Shown piece by piece: positions 23,133 through 34,490 of a DNA stretch of 64,000 nucleotides. The notes under the pieces are model-generated. The model saw only the letters and a list, made by a program, of their open reading frames with translations, did not search any database and was not told where the DNA came from. Source of the DNA: Ipomoea triloba (Eukaryota; Streptophyta; Magnoliopsida; Solanales; Convolvulaceae). Position 1 is the first letter of the stretch; the number at the start of each line of letters is the position of its first letter. A program made the translations under genes and the position numbers. The stretch lies in the NCBI RefSeq assembly GCF_003576645.1, contig NC_044930.1, forward strand, positions 5,754,711-5,818,710, written 5' to 3'.

Positions 23133-25136
23133 TTATATCAGGAGCTTCTCAATAGCATCCTGCACCCACAAAGAAAAAGGGAACAGGGCTTACTTTGTGG
23201 CCACAGGTGGTTATATTTAATAAAGGCACAATTAGATAATTACCTTCAATTGCTGTATTTGAGATTTCAACTGGCTTCCCTCGTTGCTTGTGACAGAACA
23301 AGCAATCACGGGTCGGGTAACACCACATGCTCTGCCGAGAGCTTGTTTGGAAGGGACAAACACGTAGGGGACATTCTGAAGACATGGCATAAAAGATGAG
23401 AAAAGGTTATAGCCGATTATATCCATTCGTTTAGGCAGAGAACGTGCAACTTCCACTAAAAGAATGAATACAATCAAATTACATGTAACCAGATTGATCA
23501 TGCATGATATCTTAGACAAGCAGTGAAGAGTGACCATATAGTAATAACTCATATCATCAGAAGCATCATATATAATAGCAACAGAGAAAACTGTTTCACT
23601 CATACAAAAAAGAAGCATCATAACATTATGTTTCAATCATAAAAGTCAAGTGCAAAATAAAAACAGATATCAAAATAAATTTCCCGATGTAGATAACATT
23701 CTTGAATTATACAGGGGTCTTTTCTCCAGATGCCTCAAGAGAGTGGCTTAGATAGAGCCACTCCATTAAACAAACCTAGAAGGCCATACTTGTTCTTTAT
23801 TCCAGGCCATACATATCTGTTTCTTCATGAGTTCTAGGATTCTAGAGTAAACGTTGGCTCAATTCTTTTGAAAATTGACAATGTTATTTCAATTTTTCCT
23901 TTTCAAATTTTATGAATCAAACTGTATATTTAAATGACTCAGCTATTAGATTGTTGATTGATACATTGAATGCCAATTTCAAAATTTCATCTAATCTACT
24001 TATTCATAAAAGGTTGTAGTGGGACAAAGAACCAGCAATCAAGGATTTAATATAAATCCAGCTTCAGAGTTCTATTGAATTTTTATGAATATTGTTCCAA
24101 TAACCTGTACAGTGTTTTTATGACACATGAATTTCAGGTGAAAGGTTGCTAAGCACAGCAATGACAATGAAGCCACAGATAGACAAATAAGAAGTAACTG
24201 TAGTGTTCAGTTGTAAAGTGTTGCACTATGGCCATTAAAATCTTACCACTCACTAATAAATATGAGGCTTTGGATTATAGTTTTATAAAGTGGCTTTATC
24301 TAGGCAATTGCTTCTTTAACTTAATGTGTAAGAAAATTAATGCTTCCCTATGACCTTAGGGAAGGTCTAATATTGTAGAAAATTGTCAAACTAATATTTA
24401 AATAGATGATTGTCAATGAACTTAGTAATGGTTTTACGAAATTTTAACTTCAATTTTCACCATGAATGGAGCAGTAAAAAAGTTATAATTTAAAGCAAAT
24501 TTACATGTTAAAAATCATATGCAACCCACTATTTCCTTTCTCTTAATTTGAATCTTCTACACCAAACAAATAGATAGCTCAAGGCATATGTTGCATCTTC
24601 AACTACGTCACACAAGAACACAACTCATAAACATACAAAACTACGAAGATTGAGAGTTTTACCTTATCCTCAGCGAGAAGTGGAAGATGAAGGAGGATTT
24701 CAAGTGGCTCAGTATCAGCAGCCATCACAATGAACTCAGAAATTCCCCTGTTTAGTGTCTTAGTGGCTGAAAAGCATAAGAATCAGATTTCTATTACAAC
24801 TTAATACAGAATCATGCTGTCAAACCGGCACAACAAAGAAGAAGATAAAGCAAAGCATAAAAACTGAAAATAACCTTCATTGGCCCCCTTTTTAAGCTGC
24901 TTATAGTTGGCAGCTTGCTGAACCAGGTCCATTATTGTTGTGGTGAGCTGCGCATCGGCCAGCGGATATGCTTTTGGGTTCACAGCTTCGGTAGCCTATA
25001 CAGAGAAAATACAATTATACAGAAAACACATTAAATTTTTTGTAAATTGAAGCAGAGTATAATCACCACGCAACAGAAAGGTAACAAAAATTCAGATACC
25101 AACTCAAAGCATCATAACGCAAAGGAATAGTACCAT
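23133..25136 (-). CDS. SNU13: SNU13/NHP2L1 (15.5K), U4 snRNP and box C/D snoRNP protein
   Basis: Five exons: 25136-25134, 24995-24875, 24766-24663, 23375-23244 and 23159-23133. They total 387 nt and encode 128 aa, the normal family length. The first intron falls directly after the ATG codon, and all joins are GT-AG and in frame. The protein starts [19 protein letters not shown] and has the L7Ae/L30e kink-turn RNA-binding fold. Its signature [14 protein letters not shown] spans the exon 2/3 junction, followed by [20 protein letters not shown]. It binds the 5' stem-loop of U4 snRNA and box C/D snoRNAs in the nucleus, serving pre-mRNA splicing and rRNA 2'-O-methylation. Intron 3 is long, about 1.29 kb. 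The promoter has three site II motifs and two telo-boxes, as in many ribosome-biogenesis genes. Confidence 0.97.
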
Positions 25137-25180
25137 GGAGACTTCTAGGCTGAGAATGGAGAATTCGAGTGTGAAGACCA

Positions 25181-25217
25181 CTAGGGTTTTGGGGAGAGCG
25201 AAATGAAACTAGGGTTT
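25181..25217 (-). promoter_or_regulatory. Two telo-boxes at the SNU13 start region
   Basis: AAACCCTAG occurs on the minus strand at 25189-25181 and 25217-25209, 45 and 73 bp before the ATG. Telo-boxes near transcription starts are common in plant translation and ribosome-biogenesis genes. Confidence 0.7.
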
Positions 25218-25300
25218 AACCTTTTAAAAAGGGATGGAAGAGGGCAGACAATATTATTTCAGTTGACATGTGGTTGGTTTCATGTTAAATGGACTCTTAA

Positions 25301-25331
25301 AGCCCAACTAATCGAAGGCCCAAAAAGCCCA
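25301..25331 (-). promoter_or_regulatory. Three site II elements upstream of SNU13
   Basis: TGGGCT, TGGGCC and TGGGCT lie on the minus strand at 25331-25326, 25322-25317 and 25306-25301. TGGGCY (site II, TCP-bound) next to telo-boxes is the usual arrangement for growth-linked genes. The foldback at 25358 inserted only 27 bp upstream of this cluster. Confidence 0.65.
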
Positions 25332-25357
25332 AGCAAAAGGACTTCTACCTCCGACGG

Positions 25358-25624
25358 CAAATTATTGCATGGACCATGGTCCACACAGCTGTGTGGACCA
25401 AAAATAAAAAGTACATTATTTTTGTACTGAAGGTACATTATTTTTATACTGTATGTACATTATTTGATAGTATATATCAAAAAATGTACTTTCAATACAA
25501 AAATAATGTACCCTAAAATAATGTACTTACAGTACAAAATAATGTACCTTCCGTACAAAAATAATGTACTTTTTATTTTTGGTCCACACAGCTGTGTGGA
25601 CCATGGTCCATGCAATAATGATTG
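25358..25624. mobile_element. 22-bp-repeat foldback element (best-preserved short copy)
   Basis: The arms begin CAAATTATTGCATGGACC on the left and CAATCATTATTGCATGGACC on the right (reversed), and are near-identical for about 65 bp. Each arm contains two adjacent 12-bp palindromes, GGACCATGGTCC and ACACAGCTGTGT. The interior is an array with GTACATT cores at 25411, 25433 and 25455, exactly 22 bp apart, mirrored on the right side. The flanks ACCTCCGACGG (25347-25357) and ACCTCCAACTA (25625-25635) share 8 of 11 bases, suggesting an 11-bp target duplication. Confidence 0.85.
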
Positions 25625-25717
25625 ACCTCCAACTATCCAAAGTTACGGGCAACTCATAAATGAAAAGCAAACAATTTTGCAGCGTGTTGCATTTCATAGG
25701 CTCAATAAAAAAAATTT

Positions 25718-26489
25718 GGAAAAACGATCAAATTCGCCATCGAACTAAACACAAAAATGCGATCAGACTATTGAACTCAATAAATGTATAATTAGATTTT
25801 TTAGAGCATCCTTATTAATTGAGTTATTTCACGGTTTTTTAGGAATTATTGTAAGGGTGATTAGGAAAGAGAAAATGGGATAAGAAGAAAAAATAAATAA
25901 AACAAATATAGTTTTTTAAAATAAATAAATAAATATAGTAGTGTGACCAATCATTAAATTTCATTTTTCTTGGAAACCTAAATAATCCCATTCTTGCAGG
26001 AGCACCCCAATCTTTTCTCTTATCTTCTCTCCCCTCCATGTGGCTTTCATTCCCTAAAATACTGTGAAATAACCACTGATGTGGTTGCTCTTAAGTAGCC
26101 AAAAATTTTCAATTATACCAAATAGCAGGTTAATCACTTCCTCAAGAGTTTATCATGCCATGTGGCGTCTACGTGGATATTAAATTAAACATATTCTTAA
26201 ATTATATTTTTAGATTATCTTTTTAAATTAAACATTATTACTCTTATTTTTTAAAAAAAAAATTATTACTTTTATTATTAGTCTCCTCAAATTACATGCA
26301 TGTTCCTCTAAAATCTCCCGAACCTACGAACCATATTACATAAAACAGAATATAAGCAGCAAACCTACAAACAAGAATACATAAGACAGAATATAAGCAA
26401 TGCCCAAAAAAACAAATTCATTGTCATTACATAGATCACTAAAATAATAAAAGTAATAATGTTTTATTTGAAAACATGATTAAAGATAG

Positions 26490-26557
<68 letters not shown>

Positions 26558-27008
26558 TTCCTAGGTTATAGGGATAGAGTAATTGTAAGATTCATAGCTA
26601 AGTGTTGGTTGTGCAGTGCTCACTTTTTACCCTTAAGCTATCATTGGCGTTGCACTTTTCTTCCTTTTATTAACTTTTCGTCTCTAAGTTATACCAAAGT
26701 TGTAAATTTTATCTTTAATGTTAAAGTGATGAAAAGTGCAACACAAATGATAGCTTAGGGATGAAAAGAGAGCTTGATCAACAATTAGGGACGAATTCTA
26801 CAATTATCATATTGTATAACTTAGGGACAAAAAAGTGCAATTTTTCTTTAAAAATATGTTTAAAACCTATTGACGAAAGGAATTAACCTGCTTTTTGGTA
26901 TAATTGAATAGATTTGGCTACTTGAAAGATCTAATTGCACATTTTTTTAGTTCAATTGCTAGATTGCATTTTTATGTTCAATTCGATGGTCAATTTGAAC
27001 GTTTTTCC
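25718..27008. mobile_element. Foldback element, host of a nested MITE
   Basis: The ends GGAAAAACGATCAAATTCG and (reverse) GGAAAAACGTTCAAATTGA begin inverted arms. These continue through CATCGAACTAAACACAAAAA / CATCGAATTGAACATAAAAA and, beyond the nested MITE, CAATTATACCAAAWAGCAGG. The left arm is interrupted by the Tourist-like MITE at 25804-26090. The interior has a (TA)n tract (26492-26550) and an apparent second foldback (about 26600-26830, GATAGCTTAGGGATG-type). The flanks are A-rich with AAATTT on both sides. Confidence 0.75.
25804..26090. mobile_element. Tourist-like MITE with TTA target duplication
   Basis: It runs from GAGCATCC to GGTTGCTC with TTA immediately on both sides (25801-25803 and 26091-26093). 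The 3-bp TTA duplication and short inverted ends indicate PIF/Harbinger. It is inserted in the left arm of the foldback 25718-27008, so it is younger than that element. Confidence 0.75.
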
Positions 27009-27031
27009 AAAAAAAAATTTACATACCCTAA

Positions 27032-27152
27032 AAGAATGACCAAGTGGGTGGAGTATAATTTTCGGACTTAAAAATCAAGAGTTTAATTCTTCTCAACACC
27101 CTCTTGGTCTATCCTATCGCATAAAGTCTTCCTAGTGCAATTTATTTCTCAT
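27032..27152 (+). repeat. SINE (family 2)
   Basis: An A-box-like TGACCAAGTGGG is followed about 35 nt later by a B-box-like AGAGTTTAATTCT. The body then reads CACCCTCTTGGTCTATCC... TTATTTCTCATATGTG. It matches the worn copy at 1022-1170. Confidence 0.6.
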
Positions 27153-27163
27153 ATGTGGTTTGC

Positions 27164-27407
27164 CAATCATTATACGGTGAACCATTGACATAAAGTTCAT
27201 TTTCAATATACTAAATGCTCGTTTTTAGTACATTGAATGCTCATTTTTTAAAAGTTCATTTTTGTATACTGAAATTCATTATTTGGTATGCTATCTATAA
27301 ATGAATTTTTAATACATTAAGAATGCACATTTAGTATACTAAAAATGAACATTTATCTATAGTCCACATTGCATTGTGAATCATGATCGATAGTATGGTA
27401 TAATTTG
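27164..27407. mobile_element. 22-bp-repeat foldback element
   Basis: It starts CAATCATTATACGGTGAACC and ends GGTATAATTTG. The interior has units such as AGTACATTGAATGCTCATTT at 22-bp spacing. The flanks ATGTGGTTTGC (27153-27163) and TCATGGTTTGC (27408-27418) share their last eight bases, a probable aged 11-bp target duplication. Confidence 0.72.
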
Positions 27408-27418
27408 TCATGGTTTGC

Positions 27419-28477
27419 AAGCTATATTTTATTGCATAGGAGCTAGGATTATCCAGTGCACACTTTTAAGTAATGATTGCAGGTTTGTTCATCACCCAAA
27501 TAAAAAATTTATACATAATTGAAAATCAAGAAGTTGTTGCATTGAAGTCTAAATAAGTATGTTTGGAATGGTTTATAGAGAATATTTTTGTTATTTGTTT
27601 CCAACTCAATCGATATGACTATTTCGCTAAGTCTACCTACAATATACATCATAATTTGAAGGGAAAAAAATATAATAGACGTTATAATTTAAAGAAAAAA
27701 TTGAGGGTTATACTATATATTCACAATTGCAGCCCATCTCCCTCAATTTAACTTAGTTAGAGCCTAGTTTCTTGCACTCAAAGTTTTTTTCTTTTTAAAT
27801 ACCAAGTGGTGAAGATTAATTTTCCTAATTCGTTGTGGATGGTTATATTCACAAGTAATTTGTGATATTATTGGTACCTAATTTACTTAGGGAAAATGAT
27901 TGAAATGTTGTATATTTACTTAGGTTTGAAATTAATGCGATATTATTAGTACCTAATTTACTTAGGTTGTATAATTTGTGATATTATTGGTACCCATCTC
28001 CCTCAATTTAACTTAGTTACGGCCCTAGTCTATTACAAAGACTTGAAATGTGGTAAGGGAGTACTATGTTTCTGTAATCAAGTCAAGGTGTTATAAGACT
28101 TGCTCTATTTATAATTTATTCTTAACTGTTATATTATCTTGGACGGATGTTCGATTAATATTTAATGCGTATTGTATGATTTCCACCTCAAAATGACCAT
28201 TACAGTTATTAGTAGTGTCACATGACATTATTGCAACATAATCCATTAAATCCTCCTTATCATATTGTGTATTCTGAGTTCAGTTAAGATCATTACTAGC
28301 TTGGTCTAACTCTCATAGGTTGTGACTTATATGAATTGCTCCAAAGCACTTGGCACCGGTCGGGGGTGGGGGTGGGGAGGGGGCAATTCCAATGATTTGA
28401 ATGAAAATAAGACATCTAAATTGTGCAGTAATAATTCACTTAAACTAACTAGTATGAGTTCAATATCCAATTAAATA
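27419..28477. other. Intergenic DNA, no gene seen
   Basis: AT-rich. It contains two related segments with GATATTATTGGTACC (about 27867 and 27990) and TCTCCCTCAATTTAACTTAG (about 27738 and 28008), which are short dispersed direct repeats. Confidence 0.45.
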
Positions 28478-28486
28478 TAAAAGATA

Positions 28487-29462
28487 GAGCAAATTGTCAT
28501 TTTGGTCCACTGACTATATAGGGGTCCTCTTAATTGCAGTCCACGACTTTCAAAAGTGTTAATTGCATACTCTGACTATTCAATTTCTGTCAATTTTGGT
28601 CACTCCGGCCAAATTACCGGCCAAATATCACCGGAATTTCCTAAACCTTAAAATAACGAGGGCATTTTAGTCATTTCAAACCCTATTCTTCTTCTCCGGC
28701 GAATGTACCCTCTGCTTCGTCCCGTGCGTTCTTGAACCACCATTATTTTATGATCAATCGGGATTTTTGGTTCCGAATCCGAGTCGGACATTGTTTGGGC
28801 CGGTTTGGGAGGTTTTAGAGGGGACATGGGCATGATTTGAGGTGTTTTCTCAAAAGTTTTTGGGGATGGCGGTGGAGCTCTCACTGGAGAAGTTAGTTTG
28901 GGTGGGGGATTATAATAACCCTTGAATGGTAGAGGTTGAGGGGGACTTTGAACTTTGGGTTTTGGAGAATAGGAAGTGAACTCAGTGAAGGAGAATAGGA
29001 AGTGAACGCGGCGGCGATTATTTAACTGCCAGAGAATAGGGCATTCGCGGTGAAGCTGCCAGTGGTGGAGGAGGAGACATTGCTGGCGGCGGTGTAACTG
29101 AGACAGGGGAGCGCTGACCGAAAGCCATAAATGGAGAACGTGTGGTAGGAGTTGGTGACAGCGGCGACAGTGAAACGACAGGTTTTGGTTGCGGCAGCGA
29201 CGGCGATGGCGACGATGACGGTTTATTCGCCGGAGAAAAATGGTAGTTTGCCGGAGAAGATGAAATAGGGTGTGAAATGACTAAAATGCCCTTGTTATTT
29301 TGAGGTTTAGGAAATTTCGGTGAGATTTGACCGGCAATTTGGCCGGAGTGACCAAAATTGACAAAAATTAAATAGTCATGGTATGCAATTAACACTTTTG
29401 AAAGTCGTGGACTGCAATTAAGAAGACCCCTATAGTCAGTGGACCAAAATGACAATTTGCTC
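28487..29462. mobile_element. Pack-MULE-like element with gene-like interior
   Basis: The termini are perfectly inverted from GAGCAAATTGTCATTTTGGT and are flanked by a perfect 9-bp duplication TAAAAGATA (28478-28486 and 29463-29471), the hallmark of Mutator-like elements. The arms are about 190 bp. The interior (about 28690-29270) is much richer in G and C than the surroundings. On the minus strand it encodes two proline/serine-rich stretches (29455-29018 and 28884-28648, with SVTPPPAMSPPPPLAASP and PPSPKTFEKTPQ) separated by disruptions. This looks like a captured fragment of a proline-rich (extensin- or PERK-like) host gene. The donor is not identified. No transposase is present. Confidence 0.85.
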
Positions 29463-29972
29463 TAAAAGATATATAGAGTGATACTTATCCTAAGTTAGAT
29501 ACCTCTATACAAAATCTTGAATGTGACATTTTTTATGTGAATATATACGCAGTACTAAGTAACACATCTATCAATTTTGATGTGATTGGATGAGTGAATA
29601 AAGTTGGGTGCATGGTGGAGCAGAAGACACGAAAATTGGAAGCCAACTCAGCTTAATTGGGATTTTCTTAATCAGTCATACAATATAAATATAATTTAAT
29701 ATAATTGTCACAAAATATTTCATTTTTTCGCTAATAATTCTTTTAAAAAAATCAAAATTTTCTTGGTCAAGCCAATTGCACAATATCTTTCTAACAAGAT
29801 TTACCCTTCATGTGTCACTAGTACAAAACAACACATACACTACACCTATAAATGCCTTTTCGCTACACCTGTAGGGGTGTAGCGGATGGAAGTGACACTA
29901 AAAGTCCTTGACTTTCCGCTACACCCGCTCGAGCGGGTGTAGTGGAAAGTCATACTAAAAATAAATAAATAA

Positions 29973-30026
<54 letters not shown>

Positions 30027-30347
30027 AAGCAAAACTTTTTTGGTAATTAAAAATAGAAAATATTTCCCGCAAATTGCAGCTAGTTGTATAAATCACTAGA
30101 ATTGTCGAAATTAAATTTTATATACATATATAAATTGAAACAATAACGCAAGACTCCTTAGGTGTTTAAAGCATAATGCAACCCAGTCTTGACTCTGACC
30201 ATTTATTAAACTTCACGTTCAAGCTCACAAGACAACCACTTGTACCATAGCTGTATACTTTTTCAAGTTTTCACTAAACAAAAAAAAAAATCAAAATAAA
30301 AAAAAAAACAAAAAAATCTCTACAATGCCCTTGCAAGCCACATCACC

Positions 30348-30641
30348 TTAATTCTCTTCCTTATAGTGATATCCAAGAGGGGCTGGAGAGTCCTTAAGTT
30401 CTTGTCCTGAACCCTGGTAATGAATATCCTGCAGTGCTAGCTCCATAGCTGCCCACCAGAAAGCAACAAACAAAACTCAATTTATGTTCATTACACATTA
30501 CAATAATTACTCAAAAACCAACCATTTCTATTCATAGAAATGCACTTAATTACCATACAATGCATCACCGTTCTCAACGTGTTCAAATTCCGAAAGAGGT
30601 GAAAGAATACAGTGCAGCTTCACTTTTCCACCTCGGATGTT
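30348..30641 (-). pseudogene. Captured last two exons of an unidentified gene inside the CACTA element
   Basis: Exon c (30641-30554) and exon d (30448-30348) join in frame through a GT-AG intron. They give a 62-residue C-terminus that starts [20 protein letters not shown] and ends PAPLGYHYKEEN with a stop. The clean frame, splice sites and non-repetitive composition show real exons. I do not recognise the family. Joined to the preceding captured exon (31164-31018), the frame breaks after about 20 residues, so any fused transcript would not extend the first gene product properly. Confidence 0.65.
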
Positions 30642-31017
30642 CTGTTGATTGTGTTATCCATTAAATTAAAACCACAATTAGTTGATATCTTAAGGAACCA
30701 AAAATATATTCATTCTTCTAACAACATGTATGGCGGCCATGCTTTTATGGCCATTCATTAGGCAAATCATGAAAATTCCCAGAGTTCTCAAACCTAAAAT
30801 GATAAATCCAACTTAAGGATACTGATGTGAAGATCTCTAGCAGAATGTTTGCATCCCATACTTACTGAAAGACAGCACTGACTAAATGGCTATATTAAGC
30901 TAACAACTCTCTTAAAGGATAGGCGGTATTTTAAGGACACTGATGTGAAGATTTCTTTTATTATGTTGGAGACTGTCTTGCATGATAGCAGCATTTAGAT
31001 AATAAGAAGCTCCTTAC

Positions 31018-31729
31018 CATAATCTTTAGCAGCATTCACGGCTACTACATTTGCCTCACCATTAATCCTTTTCATCTGTTCCTCGCTTCCAAAACCCCCT
31101 AATGTTGAAACAACTGATGTAGCCCCTACAAGCACGTCATCCCAGTTTACGTAGAAAACATCACCTGCAGAACACAAGTATCACCACTTCAATTTGTATT
31201 CACTATTCAGTAAATTGCAGTGAGAAACACTTGCTAAACATTGCTATAACTGAAAATTTCACTATATTTTCTTATATTTCTTTTTTGGATTGAAGATGGA
31301 TCTTCCTAGTGAACCAGAAACCAAAAGAGAGTGAATGATTTGAGGGTGTAATTAGGGGAAACTAAAAATTTTGTACTTAACATTTATACTAGAAGTGCAA
31401 GCAAGAAGCTATTACTATTTTGGAATGCTTATGATGAGATCCAGCACTCAGCAGGGTGAGATTGAGTAGAAAGGTATAGATAACTACAAATACATTATAT
31501 ATATATATATATATATAGGATAATTCTCCCTGTTGTATTCCAATGATAGCCAAAGTTTCTAGGGTGACAAATGAATACAAAAGAAACCAATTTTATATTG
31601 TATTCTTCAAAGTATTAATTTGCAGTTTCATTTATAAGTAGCCTGTTGGAGGCACAAGGAAGACAGAACCTGCCTGAAATCCAAGTGACTTGATCTACCC
31701 ATGATTCCGAGTATGAGGGACGGCCTGAT
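31018..31729 (-). pseudogene. Captured exons of an NAD(P)-binding Rossmann-fold protein (At1g32220/At5g10730-like)
   Basis: Exon a (31729-31674) encodes SGRPSYSESWVDQVTWIS. Exon b (31164-31018) encodes GDVFYVNWDDVLVGATSVVS, then TLGGFGSEEQMKRINGEAN and VVAVNAAKDYG. This matches the central part of the plant atypical short-chain dehydrogenase family that is annotated as NAD(P)-binding Rossmann-fold proteins in plastids or mitochondria. The join needs a GC donor (CAG|GCAGGT) and keeps frame. The N-terminus and the exons after KDYG are absent, so it is a fragment. It lies entirely between CACTA termini, so it was captured by the element. Confidence 0.82.
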
Positions 31730-31863
31730 CTGCAAAAGTTAAAAAGTTTGGTAATTCAAATTACTAGAGAAAAATAGATAAAAGTATAAATGCAACTACA
31801 TAAAACTTTCATAATCAACAGTCGCTAGCAGCAGAATAATAAAGGCCATTCTAATCATTGAAA

Positions 31864-32340
31864 TCACCATTGACGCCCAGAGAAAGATTTCAAAGACCTG
31901 CTCAGACACAGATACATTAAAGAGAGAGTGAGGAGAGAATACGAGTATAGAGAAGCCCTGGTTTTTAGACTTAGAGGAGAGGAAATGGAGAGGAGCGGGG
32001 ACGGCAGATCTGGTTTTCTCCTCAAATGGCGTGGGGGCGTCGGCGGCGGCGGCTGAAGAACCTCCGGTCGGGTGGCGTCAGCGACGGCGGAGAGCGAACG
32101 GTGAGCGCCGTCGGCGGTGTGAGGCGTCGGCTCTCCTCGAACGGCGGCAGCAGCGGCTGAATGCGGCGGCTCTCCGGAGGGAAAGAAGACGACGGCAGCA
32201 GATCTGTTTGTGAACAACGAGGTCGTGAAGCTCCTCAGATCTCCGGAGGGAAAGAATGAGGCTCCTCAGATCTGTTTGTGAAGGTCGTGAAGCTCCTCAG
32301 ATCTCCTAAGTTTTTTTTTTGTTGAAAAATAATGGCTTCT
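31864..32340 (-). other. GC-rich right-hand segment of the CACTA element
   Basis: A GC-rich stretch with a repeated AGATCTGTTTGTGAA/GAAGCTCCTCAGATCTC motif (32197-32320, about three partial copies). A minus-strand open frame (32217-31864) with simple Ala/Pro/Ser composition overlaps it. It could be the 5' leader and first exon of a captured gene, but the frame does not join in phase to exon a. I treat it as part of the transposon. Confidence 0.4.
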
Positions 32341-32627
32341 CCTCAGATTTGTTTTGCGCTTAAGTTGGGTAGAAGTGGGTCGACTTTCCGCGGCACCCAC
32401 TCGGAAAGTAAATTATTATTTAAATCATTTACTTTCCGCGGCACCTACTCCCTATAGGTGCAGCGGAAAATTAATTAATATTTTAATTATTTACTTTTCG
32501 CGGCACCCGTTCTCGGTGGGTGTTGCGAAAAGTAGTATCTTTTATTTATTTTTAAGAATACACTACACCTCTTTTAACAGGTGTAGTGTAAAATTACTCT
32601 TATATGATCAAATTTGTAGTAGTGTGT

Positions 32628-34490
32628 GGTGTTGGTTTTGTGACCCGGGGTAGTTACTCGGCATGCCAACATAAACGATTAGTCAATGAAAGATAAATAA
32701 TATCAAAGTGGGGGGTTTCATTGTGCGCATTAAGCAAATGTCTAGCTTCTGTGTTCGGTTGAGTTACCATGATTTACATCCTCCGAGATATTTTGTCGGG
32801 TCGGGAGTGGGGGGCTCTTGGGGTTGGGGATTCAACCTTTTGGGAGCAAAGATAAATAATGAATAGAAAAAATAAAGAGAGACTCTGTAATTTTAACGTG
32901 GAAATCGAAAGGTGAAAATCACGTACCTTTTTGGACGGTGTCAAGCCAGAAATTCACTATTTTGTTGATAGTTTTTGTATATGTTGTTTTGCTCTTTTCT
33001 CTAGAGAGATGGAGCCCCATCCTTGTCTTTTTTCCTCATCTTTTGTACTATAAGAATAGATGGTGAGTAAACCTACAATAATGGGGTAATTTATAGGTAA
33101 TTAAATGGATTTATACATAATGAATTGGTGATTAATGTGATTTAATGTCATAATGAGATGGAAAGGTTATGGACGGATAATTTAGCTATGGAGCTAATAT
33201 TGGCTGATCACGTTCCGAGTACTATGCCCAACTACTGGTTAGGTGGTACCGACCGGATACCAACATTAATTAGTTATTCATCATGTGGTTTACATGCTAT
33301 ATATACAAGAGCTACGGTTACATACATAACATACACCATCATATAGTGATCGTGGATTTTCCTCGTTGGCTCATCCCAACTAAGTCATATCCGGTCCCAA
33401 TTATTATGTTTGAGTAATTGAGTTTAATTAGAAAGGAGGGTTGATTAATTAAAGGCTAAAGCTAAAGCATGGCCCATAACTACAGTCAACCTAGCTTTCT
33501 TATTCCTTAGTCAGACCGCACTTACGAAATTATTGTTAAATGCCATGTGAATATTAATAAAGATATGAAATGACAAATTAATTATCAATATCAAGGAATT
33601 TTGTCAGTTCAATGATATGATATAAATTTAGAACTCAGTATAAATGTATAGTTCTTTTCAGTTTTCAATCGTACAAAAATGGATAACACATTTGAATCCT
33701 AAATAGTCAAGTTTAATACGATTGTTAGTTAGATTCTCCAAGATTATTGTATTCATCACATTGCACCTTTATAATAAATGTAAAGTTTTTTTTTATCGAA
33801 TCTGTTTAAACTTTTACTGCTTTTGATTGGGGACAAAAATTACGAGGGAAAAGAATTTCAATTTCATATGAAAAGAATAATGTGATAATAAAGTGAGAAT
33901 TTAAATATTTAAATTCTAGTGTTTGATTTGAAGGAATAGAACTAATGAAAATTTCAATTTCAATTTCAATGTTTGGTATATATGGGAATTGAAATGTATT
34001 AAGTAATATAAAGTAAAAAATGCTCATACTTATCATTATTATTATTATTAATCTTAAATGACAAGTATATCTTGGACCCATTTACATATTCACACACACA
34101 AAAAAAAAAATTCAAATACTACTCATCGTCTATAGTATCTCTTAAACTGGACATATTGTAATTAAATTTCATGCAATTAATATGGGAAGGTTAGACATTA
34201 GTTTTAGGTTTTAAAAAAGGAATAATTTTGTCTCAAGGTTATTATTTTTTTCTTTCTAAAAATGAAGGAAATTGAAATACCAAGGGGATATGAGATTCTA
34301 ATTAATTCCATGAAAATGAGGGAATTGCAATTCTCTCATTTTAAAAGAAAGAATTTACTTGCCTTTAAAATAGGGAGGAATTAGGTAGGAATGAAATTGT
34401 AATTTTCTCTGACCAAACACCTCGCTAATGTAAACAAAACATACCATTTAAACTTGATATCATAACTAGCTCACCGGCAAGAGTTATAGG
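32628..34490. other. Intergenic DNA with one probable MITE
   Basis: No gene seen. The segment at about 33826-34430 (GAATTTCAATTTCATATG... GAAATTGTAATTTTCTCTGA CCAAACACC) has loosely inverted ends. It resembles the repeat at 15086-15465. Confidence 0.4.

Larger units (their letters stand above)
29816..32624. mobile_element. Non-autonomous CACTA (En/Spm) element carrying host gene exons
   Basis: The termini are CACTAGTACAAA and (reverse) CACTACTACAAA, flanked by the 3-bp duplication TGT (29813-29815 and 32625-32627). Subterminal palindromes are present: a 40-bp one at 29911-29950 (ACTTTCCGCTACACCC around CTCGAG) and several right-side variants (about 32382-32590, with ACTTTCCGCGGCACC). These are the usual transposase-binding repeats of CACTA elements. 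The 2.8-kb element has no transposase. It contains exons from two host genes on the minus strand, listed separately, and a (TA)n at about 29979-30022. Confidence 0.9.

Noticed and set aside
23118..23636. Frames overlapping SNU13 exon 4 and extending into its intron
   Set aside because: Splice sites at 23375 and 23244 bound the exon, and the extensions have no similarity.
28648..29455. Two proline-rich frames as a functional gene
   Set aside because: They lie wholly inside a Mutator-like element between perfect inverted ends, are interrupted, and are better read as captured gene fragments.
32031..32217. 60-aa Arg/Ala-rich frame and the 117-aa antisense frame
   Set aside because: Low-complexity GC-rich DNA within the CACTA element. 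The frame does not join in phase to the captured exons.
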